Assembly: GCA_943370595.1 (NCBI GenBank)
Contig: CALRRO020000008.1
Location: forward strand, 1-64,000
Origin: Piscinibacter sp943370595
Lineage (GTDB): Bacteria > Pseudomonadota > Gammaproteobacteria > Burkholderiales > Burkholderiaceae_C
Direction: 5' to 3'
Length of the DNA: 64,000 bases
The position numbers and the translations under genes are program-made. This document shows, piece by piece, positions 27,189 through 35,641 of the stretch. Each line of letters begins with the position of its first letter. Positions within the stretch are counted from its first letter, which is position 1. The notes beneath the pieces are model-generated. The model was not told where the DNA came from and searched no databases. It worked only from the letters and a program-made list of their open reading frames with translations.

Positions 27189-28091
27189 TCAGGCGATCAG
27201 GCCGCTCTCGACGGTCGGGTAGCGCAGGCGCAGGCGCAGCTCGCGCTTCAGTCGCAGGTTCTCCAGCCGCCGCGACTCGCTCATGAAGCTCATCAGCATC
27301 GGCGACAGCTGCGCCTTCGCCTGCTCGCGCGTGATGCGCGGCGGCCGCGGCAGACCGCACAGGTCGGCCGCGAGGTCGAAGTAGTCGCCCATCTTCAGGT
27401 CGGTGTCGTCGCTGGCGTGCACGATGCGCTGCGGCAGGCCGCGGTGCAGTGCGGCCACGCAGGCCCGCGCCAGGTCGTCGGCGTGGATGTGGTTGGTGAA
27501 GACGTCGTCCTCGGGCGCGAGCACCGCCGTGCCGCGCGCGAGCCGCTCGCGCGGGTGGCCGCCGGGCCGGTCGCCCGCATAGATGCCGGGGATGCGCAAG
27601 ATGCTCACACGTGCGCCCGACACCCGCCCGAACCAGCGCAGTCGCGCCTCGGCATCGACTCGCCGCCGTGCCCGGTCGGTGGCCGGCGCGGCGGCACGGG
27701 TCTCGTCGAAGCGCGCACCGCCGCAGTCGCCGTAGACGCCGGTGGTGCTGCCGTAGACGATGCGCTGCAGACCACCGCGCCGCGCCAGCGCGCGCAGCAG
27801 GTTCGCGGTGCGCGGGTCGGTGCTGCCCTGCAGCGGTGGCGGCGCGAGGTGCAGCACCGCATCGGCCAGGCCGGCGGCGCGCTGCAGCGTGGCGGGCTCG
27901 TCGAGGTTGGCCACCAGCGGCACGATGCCGGCGGCACGCAGCTCGGCGCAGCGCGCCGGGCTGGAGGTGATGGCGATCAGCCGCCAGCGGCCACGCAGCA
28001 GCCGCGCCACGCGCAGGCCGACGTCGCCGCAGCCGACGATCAGCAGCGTCGGGTGCTTGCGGCGCGCGGGGGAGTCACAGGCAGGGGTCAT
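27189..28091 (-). CDS. NAD(P)-dependent SDR-type epimerase/dehydratase-like protein
   Basis: 300 residues, extended short-chain dehydrogenase fold of the YeeZ type. The nucleotide motif is LIVGCGDVGLRVARLL (16-31); VLHLAPPP, VYGSTTGVYGD (the catalytic Tyr position) and TNHIHADDLARA are conserved, but the Lys three residues after the Tyr (YxxxK) is not evident. Substrate unknown. Convergent with the pseudoprotease gene (10-base gap) and divergent from the AscD-like gene. Confidence 0.85.
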   Translation of the reverse strand: MTPACDSPARRKHPTLLIVGCGDVGLRVARLLRGRWRLIAITSSPARCAELRAAGIVPLVANLDEPATLQRAAGLADAVLHLAPPPLQGSTDPRTANLLRALARRGGLQRIVYGSTTGVYGDCGGARFDETRAAAPATDRARRRVDAEARLRWFGRVSGARVSILRIPGIYAGDRPGGHPRERLARGTAVLAPEDDVFTNHIHADDLARACVAALHRGLPQRIVHASDDTDLKMGDYFDLAADLCGLPRPPRITREQAKAQLSPMLMSFMSESRRLENLRLKRELRLRLRYPTVESGLIA

Positions 28092-28156
28092 GAGGGGTCA
28101 TGGTGCAAGGGGCACAATCGGAGGCTCTGCTTTCGTGCCAGTCTAAGACCCGCGTC

Positions 28157-29200
28157 ATGCCCTTCACCGTCACCGTGCAGCCCAGCGGCCGCACCTTCAG
28201 CGTCGAACGCGACGAACCCCTCCTCCACGCCGCCATCCGCCAGGGCATCGGCCTTCCTTACGGTTGCAAGGACGGCGCCTGCGGCTCCTGCAAATGCCGG
28301 CTGCTGGAGGGCCGTGTGATCCACGGCGCGCATCAGGCCAAGGCCTTGTCGGCCGACGAGGAAGCCGCCGGCTTCACGCTGACCTGCTGCGCGGCCGCGC
28401 AGACCGACGTGGTCATCGAAGCGCGCACCGTGCCTGGCGCGGGCGAGTTCCCGGTGCGCAAGATGCCGTCGCGCGTGATGGCGATGGCCCGCCCTGCCCC
28501 CGACGTGATGGTGCTGACGATGCAGCTGCCGGCCAACGACCCGCTGCGCTACCACGCCGGCCAGTACGTCGAGTTCATCCTGCGCGACGGCGCACGGCGC
28601 AGCTACTCGATGGCCAGCGCGCCGCACACGCAGACCGACAAGCCGTCGATCGAGCTGCACATCCGCCACATGCCCGGAGGCAAGTTCACCGACCATGTCT
28701 TCGGCGCGATGAAGGAGAAGGAGATCCTGCGCATCGAGGGCCCGTTCGGCAGCTTCTTCCTGCGCGAGGACAGCGACAAGCCGATCGTGCTGCTGGCCAG
28801 CGGCACGGGTTTCGCGCCCATCAAGGCGATCATCGAGCACATGGAGTTCAAGGGCATCACGCGGCCCGCCGTGCTGTACTGGGGCTGCCGCAGCAAGGCC
28901 GACCTGTACCTGCACGACTGGGCCGAGCAGGCCGCGGCGCGGCTGCCCAACCTGCGCTACGTGCCGGTGCTGTCGGAGCCGAAGTCGGAAGACGGCTGGA
29001 GCGGCCGCACCGGCTTCGTCCACCAGGCAGTGATGGCCGACCTGCCCGATCTGTCCGGCCACCAGGTCTATGCCTGCGGCGCGCCGGTCATGGTCGACTC
29101 GGCGCAGCGCGACTTCGTGGCTCGCTGCGGGTTGCCGGCAGACGAGTTCTACGCGGACAGTTTCACTTCGGAGGCAGACAAGCATGGCACGACGGCGTGA
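28157..29200 (+). CDS. CDP-6-deoxy-delta-3,4-glucoseen reductase-like ferredoxin/FAD oxidoreductase
   Basis: 347-residue flavin reductase. An N-terminal plant-type [2Fe-2S] domain (Cys37, Cys42, Cys45, and a cysteine of CC77-78) is followed by FAD-binding (RSYSMASAP, about 150-160) and NAD-binding (LLASGTGFAPIKAIIEH, about 210-230; VYACGAPVMVDSA) domains. The family is commonly annotated AscD-like in Burkholderiales although no deoxysugar genes are nearby, so its physiological partner is unknown and it may serve an oxygenase. Its end overlaps the next gene by 17 bases. Confidence 0.9.
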   Translation: MPFTVTVQPSGRTFSVERDEPLLHAAIRQGIGLPYGCKDGACGSCKCRLLEGRVIHGAHQAKALSADEEAAGFTLTCCAAAQTDVVIEARTVPGAGEFPVRKMPSRVMAMARPAPDVMVLTMQLPANDPLRYHAGQYVEFILRDGARRSYSMASAPHTQTDKPSIELHIRHMPGGKFTDHVFGAMKEKEILRIEGPFGSFFLREDSDKPIVLLASGTGFAPIKAIIEHMEFKGITRPAVLYWGCRSKADLYLHDWAEQAAARLPNLRYVPVLSEPKSEDGWSGRTGFVHQAVMADLPDLSGHQVYACGAPVMVDSAQRDFVARCGLPADEFYADSFTSEADKHGTTA

Positions 29201-30158
29201 CCTCCTGACCCTGGCGCTGGCGTCGACAGCGCCGTCGGCCTTCGCCCAATCACCGAAGCCGATCCGCCTGATCGTGCCCTACCCGCCCGGCGGCCCGCTG
29301 GACATCGTCGCGCGGGCGCTGGCCGACAAGGTCAAGGACAGCCTGGGCGTCGTGGTCGTCGACAACAAGCCTGGTGCCGGCGGCAATCTCGGCGCCGACC
29401 TCGCCGCCAAGGCTGCGCCCGACGGCACGACGATCGTGATGGGCGCGGTGGCCACGCATGCCATCAACCCCTGGCTGTACGCGAAGATTCCCTACGACCC
29501 GCTGCGCGACTTCACGCCGATCACCGGCGTGGCGCAGGTGCCCAACGTGCTGGTGATGAACCCGGAGGCAGCGGATCGCTTCGGCGTGAAGAGCGTCGCC
29601 GACCTGGTCGCCTTCGCGAAGAAGAACCCGGGCAAGCTGAACTATGGCTCGGGCGGCAACGGCAGTGCCGGCCACCTCGCCGGCGAGATGTTCAAGGCGC
29701 AGGCCGGCGTGTTCATGGTCCACATCCCCTACGGCGGCGGCAACCCTGCGCAACTGGCGCTACTGTCGGGCCAGGTCGACCTGAACTTCGACAACCTCGC
29801 GAGCGCGTCGGCCAACATCAAGGCCGGCAAGCTGCGGGCACTGGCGGTCACCACCGCGAAGCGTTCGCCGGCGGTGCCCGAGCTGCCGACCATCGCCGAA
29901 AGCGGCGGCGCGCTGGCCGGTTTCGACATCCACACCTGGTTCGGCCTGTTCGGCCCGGCCAGGCTGCCGGCCGAGGTGACAGGCAAGCTCAACAAGGCCT
30001 TCGTCGAGGCGCTCGCCTCGCCCGAGCTGAAGGCGCGCCTGGCCACGCTGATGGCCGAGCCGATGCCGAGCACGCCGGATCAGTTCGGCGCCTTCGTCAG
30101 GGCCGAGCTGGTCAAGTACGAAGGCGTGGTGAAGCGCAGCGGCGCGAAGGTCGATTGA
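29184..30158 (+). CDS. Bug-family tripartite tricarboxylate transporter substrate-binding protein
   Basis: 324-residue periplasmic receptor of the Bug/TctC family, very abundant in Burkholderiales. Signal peptide MARRRDLLTLALASTAPSAFA, then the family signatures IRLIVPYPPGGPLDIVAR, NKPGAGGNLGADLAAKA, LNYGSGGNGSAGHLAGEMF and VHIPYGGG. The ligand (a carboxylate) is not predictable. No TctA/TctB membrane genes are adjacent, as is common for Bug proteins. Overlaps the reductase gene by 17 bases and may be translationally coupled to it. Confidence 0.93.
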   Translation: MARRRDLLTLALASTAPSAFAQSPKPIRLIVPYPPGGPLDIVARALADKVKDSLGVVVVDNKPGAGGNLGADLAAKAAPDGTTIVMGAVATHAINPWLYAKIPYDPLRDFTPITGVAQVPNVLVMNPEAADRFGVKSVADLVAFAKKNPGKLNYGSGGNGSAGHLAGEMFKAQAGVFMVHIPYGGGNPAQLALLSGQVDLNFDNLASASANIKAGKLRALAVTTAKRSPAVPELPTIAESGGALAGFDIHTWFGLFGPARLPAEVTGKLNKAFVEALASPELKARLATLMAEPMPSTPDQFGAFVRAELVKYEGVVKRSGAKVD

Positions 30159-30642
30159 TCTGGGAGTAGTGCCGGGATCAAGGCGCCGTCTTGCTCAGAG
30201 TCGCCGGTTTCGGCCCTGATCGGAAGTTCGTCTTCTGCTTTGCGTGTTGAGGTCGACGCGGCAAAGGCGCGTGCGGGCAGGCTGCCGACGGACTCCACTG
30301 TTGGACTTCGCGGCAGGCGCTGCCCGCTGGGGGCGATTTGGGCGGCGACGAGAAGCGCAGCGTCAGGGGGCGGCGCGCGTCAGCGCGCTTCGTGAACTGA
30401 CTTGCCGCCGGCTGTCTGGACGGAGTGAGCGCAGCGAACGCAGTGAGTTGGGCGGCCTGCCCCCTGGCGCGAGCATCGCAGGGCAGTCGGCCTGCAAGGC
30501 CGACCGCCGCCGCATGAGCCCCCAGCGGGCAGCGCCTGCCGCGACTCTCAACGCAGGCACGAACTCTGTCGCCCAAGAACTTCCGCTAGGGCCGCGAGCA
30601 GCCGATCACTCGTCTGCCTCGCCGCTTCCCGCGCCCCTGCGG
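30159..30642. other. Gene-free region of about 480 bp
   Basis: Between the Bug-family gene and livF. I see no convincing gene. Most of it is taken by the structured inverted-repeat element at 30309-30543; the flanks hold no clear promoter or terminator. Confidence 0.7.
30309..30543. repeat. Structured intergenic element with perfect 26-bp terminal inverted repeats
   Basis: The 26 bases at 30309-30334 are an exact reverse complement of 30518-30543. Inside lie a near-perfect 12-bp pair (30360-30371 with 30459-30470, one G-T), a GCGCGC-GTCA-GCGCGC hairpin (30373-30388), an 8-bp stem with a 3-nt loop (30486-30504), and a GAGTGAGCGCAGCGAACGCA run with internal near-repeats. The RNA or a cruciform would fold into a long branched hairpin. 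It encodes no plausible protein. This looks like a dispersed genomic repeat, but only one copy is in the window, so its family status is inference. Confidence 0.75.
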
Positions 30643-31356
30643 CTACTCGCCCAGGTAGGCCGCCCGCACCTTCGGGTCGTCGAGCAGCACCTTGGCGTCA
30701 CCCGTCATCGTGACTTCGCCGGAGTCCATCACGTAGCCGCGGTTGGCCAGGCCGAGCGCGCGGCTGGCGTTCTGCTCGACCAGCAGGATGGTCGTGCCGC
30801 GGCTGTAGATGTCGGCCACCACCTCGAAGATCTTGTCGACCATGATCGGCGACAAGCCCATCGACGGTTCGTCGAGCAGCAGCACCTTGGGCTTGGCCAT
30901 CAGCGCGCGGCCCATCGCCAGCATCTGCTGCTCGCCGCCGGACATGGTGCCGGCGAGCTGGTTGCGGCGCTCCTTCAGCCGCGGGAAGATGGTGAAGACC
31001 TTCTCGATGTCGGCCTCGATCTCGGCGTCATTGCGCACGAAGGCGCCCATCTGCAGGTTCTCGGTGATGGTCATGCGGGTGAAGGTGCCCCGCCCTTCCG
31101 GCACCATCACCAGGCCCTGCTTGACCAGGTCCCACGAGCCCTGGCCCTTGATGCTGCGGCCCATGAACTTGATCTCGCCGGAAGCCACCGGCTGCAGGCC
31201 GGTGATCGCCTTCAGCGTGGTCGTCTTGCCGGCGCCATTGGCGCCGATCAGGCTGACCAGCTCGCCTTCCTTGACCTCGAACGAGACACCCTTGACGGCC
31301 TGGATGCCGCCGTAGGCCACCTTCAGCCCGCTGACCTCGAGCAACGCGTTTGCCAT
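30643..31356 (-). CDS. livF: Branched-chain amino acid ABC transporter ATP-binding protein LivF
   Basis: 237-residue ABC ATPase. Walker A GANGAGKTT (38-46), Q-loop region MVPEGRGTF, signature LAGTMSGGEQQMLAMGRAL and Walker B LLLDEPSMGLSP. The EGRGTF sequence and length are typical of LivF. Last gene of livHMGF; starts 10 bases after livG ends. Energises uptake of leucine/isoleucine/valine or related amino acids and amides. Confidence 0.93.
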   Translation of the reverse strand: MANALLEVSGLKVAYGGIQAVKGVSFEVKEGELVSLIGANGAGKTTTLKAITGLQPVASGEIKFMGRSIKGQGSWDLVKQGLVMVPEGRGTFTRMTITENLQMGAFVRNDAEIEADIEKVFTIFPRLKERRNQLAGTMSGGEQQMLAMGRALMAKPKVLLLDEPSMGLSPIMVDKIFEVVADIYSRGTTILLVEQNASRALGLANRGYVMDSGEVTMTGDAKVLLDDPKVRAAYLGE

Positions 31357-31366
31357 GTCGTGATCC

Positions 31367-32143
31367 TCAATGCGCCTTGTGTCCGGCGCCGAGGTAGGCC
31401 TCGATCACCTTGTCATTCCGCTGCACGTCCGCAGGGGTGCCTTCCGCAATCTGCTTGCCATAGTCGAGCACGGTCACGCGGTCGCACAGGCCCATCACGA
31501 GCTTGACGTCGTGTTCGATCAACAGGATGGTTCTCCCATCGTTGCGGATGCGGTCGATCAGCTCGCGCAGCACCACCTTCTCGGTGGCGTTCATGCCGGC
31601 GGCCGGCTCGTCCAGTGCGATCAGCTTCGGATCGGTGGCCAGCGCACGGGCGATCTCGAGGCGACGCTGGTCACCGTAGCTCAGCGTGCGCGCCTTGAAC
31701 TCGGCGTACTTGCCGATGCCGACGTAGTCGAGCAGTTCCTGCGCGCGTGCGGCGATCGCCTTCTCCTCGGCCTTGAAGCCGCCGGTGCGGAACACCGCGC
31801 CGATCAGGCCCGACTGGCTGCGCACGTGGCGGCCGACCATCACGTTCTCCAGCGCCGTCATCTCGGCGAACAGGCGGATGTTCTGGAAGGTACGCGCGAT
31901 GCCCGCTTTCGCGACCTCGTGCACCGCGGTGGGCTTGTAGGGCGCGCCGCCGAGCTCGAAGCTGCCCGAGTCGGGCGTGTACAGGCCGGTGATGACGTTG
32001 AAGAAGGTGGTCTTGCCGGCACCGTTCGGGCCGATCAGGCCGTAGACCTGGCCTTTGCTGATGGTGATGCCGACGTCGGACAGGGCCTGCAGCCCGCCGA
32101 AGCGCTTGGAGACACCCGCGACCTTGAGGACGACTTCGCTCAT
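31367..32143 (-). CDS. livG: Branched-chain amino acid ABC transporter ATP-binding protein LivG
   Basis: 258-residue ABC ATPase. Walker A GPNGAGKTTFFNVITG, the LivG hallmark GIARTFQNIRLFAEMTALENVMVGRH, a signature reading LSYGDQRRLEIARALA, and Walker B LIALDEPAAGMNATE. Pairs with LivF at the inner face of the LivHM permease. Separated from livM by 10 bases. Confidence 0.94.
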   Translation of the reverse strand: MSEVVLKVAGVSKRFGGLQALSDVGITISKGQVYGLIGPNGAGKTTFFNVITGLYTPDSGSFELGGAPYKPTAVHEVAKAGIARTFQNIRLFAEMTALENVMVGRHVRSQSGLIGAVFRTGGFKAEEKAIAARAQELLDYVGIGKYAEFKARTLSYGDQRRLEIARALATDPKLIALDEPAAGMNATEKVVLRELIDRIRNDGRTILLIEHDVKLVMGLCDRVTVLDYGKQIAEGTPADVQRNDKVIEAYLGAGHKAH

Positions 32144-32153
32144 GCTGTTCTCC

Positions 32154-33239
32154 TCACTTGGTCACCGGGGTGGGTGCGGCCTTGCCGTGCTCCGGCGACG
32201 GCCACAGGCCGCGTGGGCGCAGCAGCATGATCACGATCATCGCCACCGCGATCAGCAACTGGCGCAGGATGGACGCATCCAGCCGGCCGTCGGTCATCTG
32301 CTGCAGTGGCCCGGCGACGTAGCGCAGCACCTCGGGCAGCGCAGCCAGCAGCAGCGCGCCGACGATCACGCCCGGGATGTGGCCGATGCCGCCGAGCACC
32401 ACCATCGCGACGATCATGATCGACTCCTGCAGGCTGAAGGCCTCGGGCGTGATGAAGGACTGGTAGCCGGCGAACATCACCCCGGCCACGCCGCCGAAGG
32501 TGGCGCCCATGCCGAAGGCGAGCAGCTTCATGTTGCGGGTGTTGATGCCCATCGCCTTGGCGGCGATCTCGTCTTCCCGGATGGCCATCCAGGCGCGGCC
32601 GATGCGGCTGCGCTCGAGGCGGTAACAGATCACCACGCTGATCACCACCAGCGCGAGGAACAGGTAGTAGTAGTTGATGACCGGCGGGATGTCGTAGCCG
32701 AAGATCTCGTGCTTCTTGCCGAGGTCGAAGCCGAACAGGTGCATCGAGTCGATCGGGCCGATGCCCTTCGGGCCGTTGGTGATGTTGACCGGGTGGTCCA
32801 GGTTGTTCAGGAACACGCGGATGATCTCGCCGAAACCGAGCGTGACGATGGCCAGGTAGTCGCCGCGCAGCCGCAGCGTCGGCGCGCCGAGCAGCACACC
32901 GGCCAGGCCGGCGAGCAAGGCAGCTGCAGGGATGACGATCCACAGCGGCGAGTGAATGCCGTTCGGGAACATCGCGGCGATGGCGGGGAAGGTGTCCCAC
33001 AGATGCGAGCTGGCGAGCAGCCCGAAGATGTAGGCGCCGACCGCGTAGAAGGCCACGTAGCCGAGGTCGAGCAGGCCGGCATAGCCGACCACGATGTTCA
33101 GGCCCAGCGCCAGCAGCACGTAGAGCAGCGCGATGTCGATGATGCGCACCCAGGCGTTGCCGAACTGCTGCGCGATCAGCGGGAGGATCAGCAGGCCGAG
33201 CGCGGCCAGCAGGAACACGACGAGCTTGTTGCTTTTCAT
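32154..33239 (-). CDS. livM: Branched-chain amino acid ABC transporter permease LivM
   Basis: 361-residue inner-membrane permease with about ten hydrophobic segments. The motif GLNIVVGYAGLLDLGYVAFYAVGAY (about 45-70), the EAA-like loop RSRIGRAWMAIREDEIAAKAMGIN and the helix GVMFAGYQSFITPEAFSLQESIMIVAMVVLGGIG are LivM signatures. Start at 33239 (MKSNKL) chosen for the N-terminal helix; the frame is open to 33278. The 19-base gap to livH indicates one operon. Confidence 0.93.
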   Translation of the reverse strand: MKSNKLVVFLLAALGLLILPLIAQQFGNAWVRIIDIALLYVLLALGLNIVVGYAGLLDLGYVAFYAVGAYIFGLLASSHLWDTFPAIAAMFPNGIHSPLWIVIPAAALLAGLAGVLLGAPTLRLRGDYLAIVTLGFGEIIRVFLNNLDHPVNITNGPKGIGPIDSMHLFGFDLGKKHEIFGYDIPPVINYYYLFLALVVISVVICYRLERSRIGRAWMAIREDEIAAKAMGINTRNMKLLAFGMGATFGGVAGVMFAGYQSFITPEAFSLQESIMIVAMVVLGGIGHIPGVIVGALLLAALPEVLRYVAGPLQQMTDGRLDASILRQLLIAVAMIVIMLLRPRGLWPSPEHGKAAPTPVTK

Positions 33240-33258
33240 GGTTTGGTGCTCCCCGGGG

Positions 33259-34182
33259 TCAGGCGCGGTCGGCCACACGCTCGCCGAGCAGGCCCGAGGG
33301 CCGCAGCGTCAGCACGAGGATCAGCACGATGAAGGCGAAGATGTCCTGGTAGTGGCTGCCGAGCACACCGCCGGTCAGCGCGCCGATGTAGCCGGCGCCC
33401 AGCGCCTCGATGATGCCCAGCGCAACGCCGCCGACCATCGCCCCGGCCAGGTTGCCGATGCCGCCGAACACCGCCGCAGTGAAGGCCTTCAGGCCCGGCA
33501 GGAAGCCCATGGTGTGCGAGGCCGAACCGTAGTTGGCCGCCCACATCACGCCGGCCAGCGCGGCCAGCGCAGCGCCGATGATGAAGGTGGCCGAGATCAC
33601 CATGTCGGGGCGCACGCCCATCAGGCCGGCCACGCGCGGGTTCTCGGCGGTGGCGCGCATCGCACGCCCCAGCTTGGTGTAGTTGACCAGGTACATCAGC
33701 CCGGCAAGCACCACCGCTGTGGTGACCAGGATGATGATCTGCACCGTGTTGATGACCGCGCCGAAGACGTGGATCGGCTCGGTGGGCAGCAGGATCGGGT
33801 AGCTCTTGATGGTCGGCTTCCAGATGATCATCGCCAGCGTCTGCAGCAGGAGGCTCATGCCCATCGCGGTGATCAGCGGCGCCAGCCTGGGCGCGTTGCG
33901 CAGCGGCCGGTAGGCCACCTTCTCGATGGTGAAGTTCAGCGCCGAGCAGATGATGATCGCCGCGACCAGCGAGATCAGCATCAGCAGCCAGCCCGGCAGG
34001 CCGGAGCCGGACATCGCGGTGACGATGGTCCAGCTGACGAGGGCCCCGACCATCAGCACTTCGCCGTGGGCGAAGTTGATCAGGTTGATGATGCCGTAGA
34101 CCATCGTGTAGCCCAGTGCCACCAGCGCATACATGCTGCCGAGCACCAGACCGTTGATGATCTGCTGGATGAAGGTGTCCAT
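33259..34182 (-). CDS. livH: Branched-chain amino acid ABC transporter permease LivH
   Basis: 307-residue permease: MDTFIQQIINGLVLGSMYALVALGYTMVYGIINLINFAHGEVLM is the classic LivH N-terminus, followed by eight or so hydrophobic helices and the loop TKLGRAMRATAENPRVAGLMGVRPDMVI. First gene of the livHMGF operon, with a CAGGAGAG ribosome site. No livK-type binding-protein gene is next to it, so the receptor must lie elsewhere or be shared. Confidence 0.94.
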   Translation of the reverse strand: MDTFIQQIINGLVLGSMYALVALGYTMVYGIINLINFAHGEVLMVGALVSWTIVTAMSGSGLPGWLLMLISLVAAIIICSALNFTIEKVAYRPLRNAPRLAPLITAMGMSLLLQTLAMIIWKPTIKSYPILLPTEPIHVFGAVINTVQIIILVTTAVVLAGLMYLVNYTKLGRAMRATAENPRVAGLMGVRPDMVISATFIIGAALAALAGVMWAANYGSASHTMGFLPGLKAFTAAVFGGIGNLAGAMVGGVALGIIEALGAGYIGALTGGVLGSHYQDIFAFIVLILVLTLRPSGLLGERVADRA

Positions 34183-34219
34183 CGGGGAACTCTCCTGGCG
34201 GAACTGCTTTTATCGATCG

Positions 34220-34244
34220 GGCCACCTTGTTCGAGACGGTGGCC
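34220..34244 (-). promoter_or_regulatory. Leader hairpin upstream of livH
   Basis: Perfect 7-bp arms GGCCACC / GGTGGCC with an 11-nt loop, 38 bases before the livH start. It has no following T-run. Position suggests a 5'-leader structure of the liv operon; role not established. Confidence 0.4.
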
Positions 34245-34292
34245 TCGGCGGGCGGGACATGCACCACACCCGGGCGCTTTCACTCTATTAGC

Positions 34293-34322
34293 AAAAAGCC
34301 CGCCGCACGGGATGCGTCGGGC
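34293..34322 (-). terminator. Rho-independent terminator of the original rarA gene
   Basis: Read on the minus strand: GCCCG-a-CGCA ... TGCG-g-CGGGC stem followed directly by TTTTT. It lies 115 bases after the rarA stop and upstream of livH, so it ended the ancestral rarA transcript and now follows the orphaned 3' half. Confidence 0.75.
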
Positions 34323-34436
34323 CTGGCTTTCACCTAGAGATAGGGCGTCGGGGGCGCATTCTAGGGGCGCCAACCTAGGCAGATCCTACGGAGTTTCCGC
34401 AGGCATGCGCCCCGAACATAAGGTCATGCCGGCTGT

Positions 34437-35323
34437 TTACCGACGATTCTTCGCCTCGTCGTTCAAACGGCGCAATTCCTCCAACTTCTCGCCGATGCGG
34501 ATCTCCAAGCCACGCGGCACCGGTTCGTAGAAGGTCGGCGGCGCCATGCCCTCGGGCCAGTAGTTCTCGCCTGCGGCGAAGCCGCCTTCCTCGTCGTGCG
34601 CGTAGCGGTAGTTCTTGCCGTAGTCCAGGCTCTTCATCAGGCGGGTCGGCGCGTTGCGCAGGTGCAGCGGAACCGGCCGCGTGCCGTCGGCGGCGATGAA
34701 GGCCTTCACTGCCTTGTAGGCGGTGTAGACCGCATTGCTCTTCGGTGCCACGGCGAGGTAGACGACCGCCTGCGCCAGCGTCAGTTCACCTTCGGGGGAG
34801 CCCAGGCGCTCGTAGGTCTCGGCCGCGTCCAGCGCCATGCGCAGCGCCCGTGGGTCGGCCAGGCCGATGTCCTCGCTGGCCATGCGCACGATGCGCCGCG
34901 CCGCGTAGCGCGGGTCCACGCCGCCGTCGAGCATGCGCACGAACCAGTACAGCGCGGCATCGGGGTCGCTGCCGCGCACCGACTTGTGCAGCGCCGAGAT
35001 GGTGTCGTAGAACTGCTCGCCGCCCTTGTCGTAGCGGCGCAGCTGTTCGCCCAGCGACTTCTCCAGCATCGGCTCGTCGATTTCCGCCACCGGCCCCAGC
35101 ATCGCGACCAGGTTGTCGTAGGCGTTGAGCAGGCGGCGCGCGTCGCCGTCGGCATAGCCGACCAGGCGCTTCGCCGCCGGCTCCGTCAGGGGTGGGGCCG
35201 AGAGCAGCGCGCGGGCGCGCTCGATCAGGGACAGCATGTCCTCGTCGCTCAGGCTCTTGAGCACATGCACCGTCGCGCGCGACAGCAACGCCGAGTTGAC
35301 CTCGAACGAAGGGTTCTCGGTGG
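34437..35323 (-). pseudogene. rarA: Chromosomal rarA, 3' half (residues 150-442), separated by the island
   Basis: C-terminal two thirds of the host RarA/MgsA AAA+ ATPase: ENPSFEVNSALLSRA (sensor 1 and arginine-finger side), the AAA lid, and the MgsA C-terminal oligomerisation domain (MASEDIGLADPRALRMALDAAETYERLGSPEGELTLAQ). The frame begins inside the CCACCG core shared with the other junction and has no native start; an in-frame TTG at 35288 exists but would give a headless protein. The missing N-terminal part lies at 44788-45235. Joined across the island the two pieces give a normal 442-residue RarA without any frameshift. Confidence 0.93.
35318..35323. repeat. Left 6-bp island boundary repeat (CGGTGG)
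   Basis: CGGTGG, identical to 44788-44793. It corresponds to part of the Thr-Thr-Glu codons of the rarA motif GATTENPS. Deleting one copy plus the island restores the intact rarA frame, so this is the recombination core or target-site duplication. Confidence 0.85.
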
Positions 35324-35338
35324 GACTTAAACCCTAGG

Positions 35339-35425
35339 CATACATAGTGCGTGAGTGACTGAGCCGCTTCGCCTGCACCCAGCGCTATGTATGTCAACTA
35401 TGTCAGGTCCAAGATGCATGCATAG
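35339..35425. repeat. Left subterminal CTATGTAT-type repeats of the island
   Basis: CATACATAG (35339-35347) and its exact reverse complement CTATGTATG (35385-35393) form an inverted pair; CTATGTC (35398-35404) and GCATAG (35420-35425) are weaker relatives. The same motif occurs at the right end (44646-44660 and 44761-44770). Likely binding sites for the island recombinases. Confidence 0.65.
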
Positions 35426-35509
35426 TTCAGAGGCTCAGGCCATGTGTTCGGCGGGCTACGCAGTTCGCGCTGCGCGCGAAGCCCTACCGGGCCGGCTGCT
35501 ACCGCCTCA

Positions 35510-35537
35510 CCCCTTGCTCGCGCATGCGAGCAAGGGG
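35510..35537. repeat. 12-bp perfect stem-loop near the island left end
   Basis: CCCCTTGCTCGC - GCAT - GCGAGCAAGGGG. No T-run follows on either strand. It lies about 105 bases after the island rarA stop (minus strand); it could end or stabilise the operon mRNA or be part of the recombination end. Confidence 0.6.
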
Positions 35538-35641
35538 CAAGCACGACATGGCCCTCGGGAACCGCCTGGTCCATGCCAAGGCCGATGGGCTGGCCAAGAA
35601 GGGGTCGGCGACGCATGGACCACCTTGGCGCCCTCGACACT

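Larger units (their letters stand above)
35324..35641. other. Left-end noncoding segment of the island
   Basis: 318 bases between the boundary repeat and the stop of the island rarA. No supported gene. It contains the left subterminal repeats (35339-35425) and a 12-bp perfect stem-loop (35510-35537). Confidence 0.7.

Noticed and set aside
34220..34244. Transcription attenuator or riboswitch controlling livHMGF
   Set aside because: Only a 7-bp hairpin without a T-run or alternative pairing is visible, and no known riboswitch core is recognised. It is kept only as a low-confidence leader hairpin.
34437..35288. An independent 283-residue gene starting at a TTG codon
   Set aside because: It is the C-terminal part of RarA, and the homology continues upstream of the TTG to the island boundary. 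It is the 3' half of a split gene.
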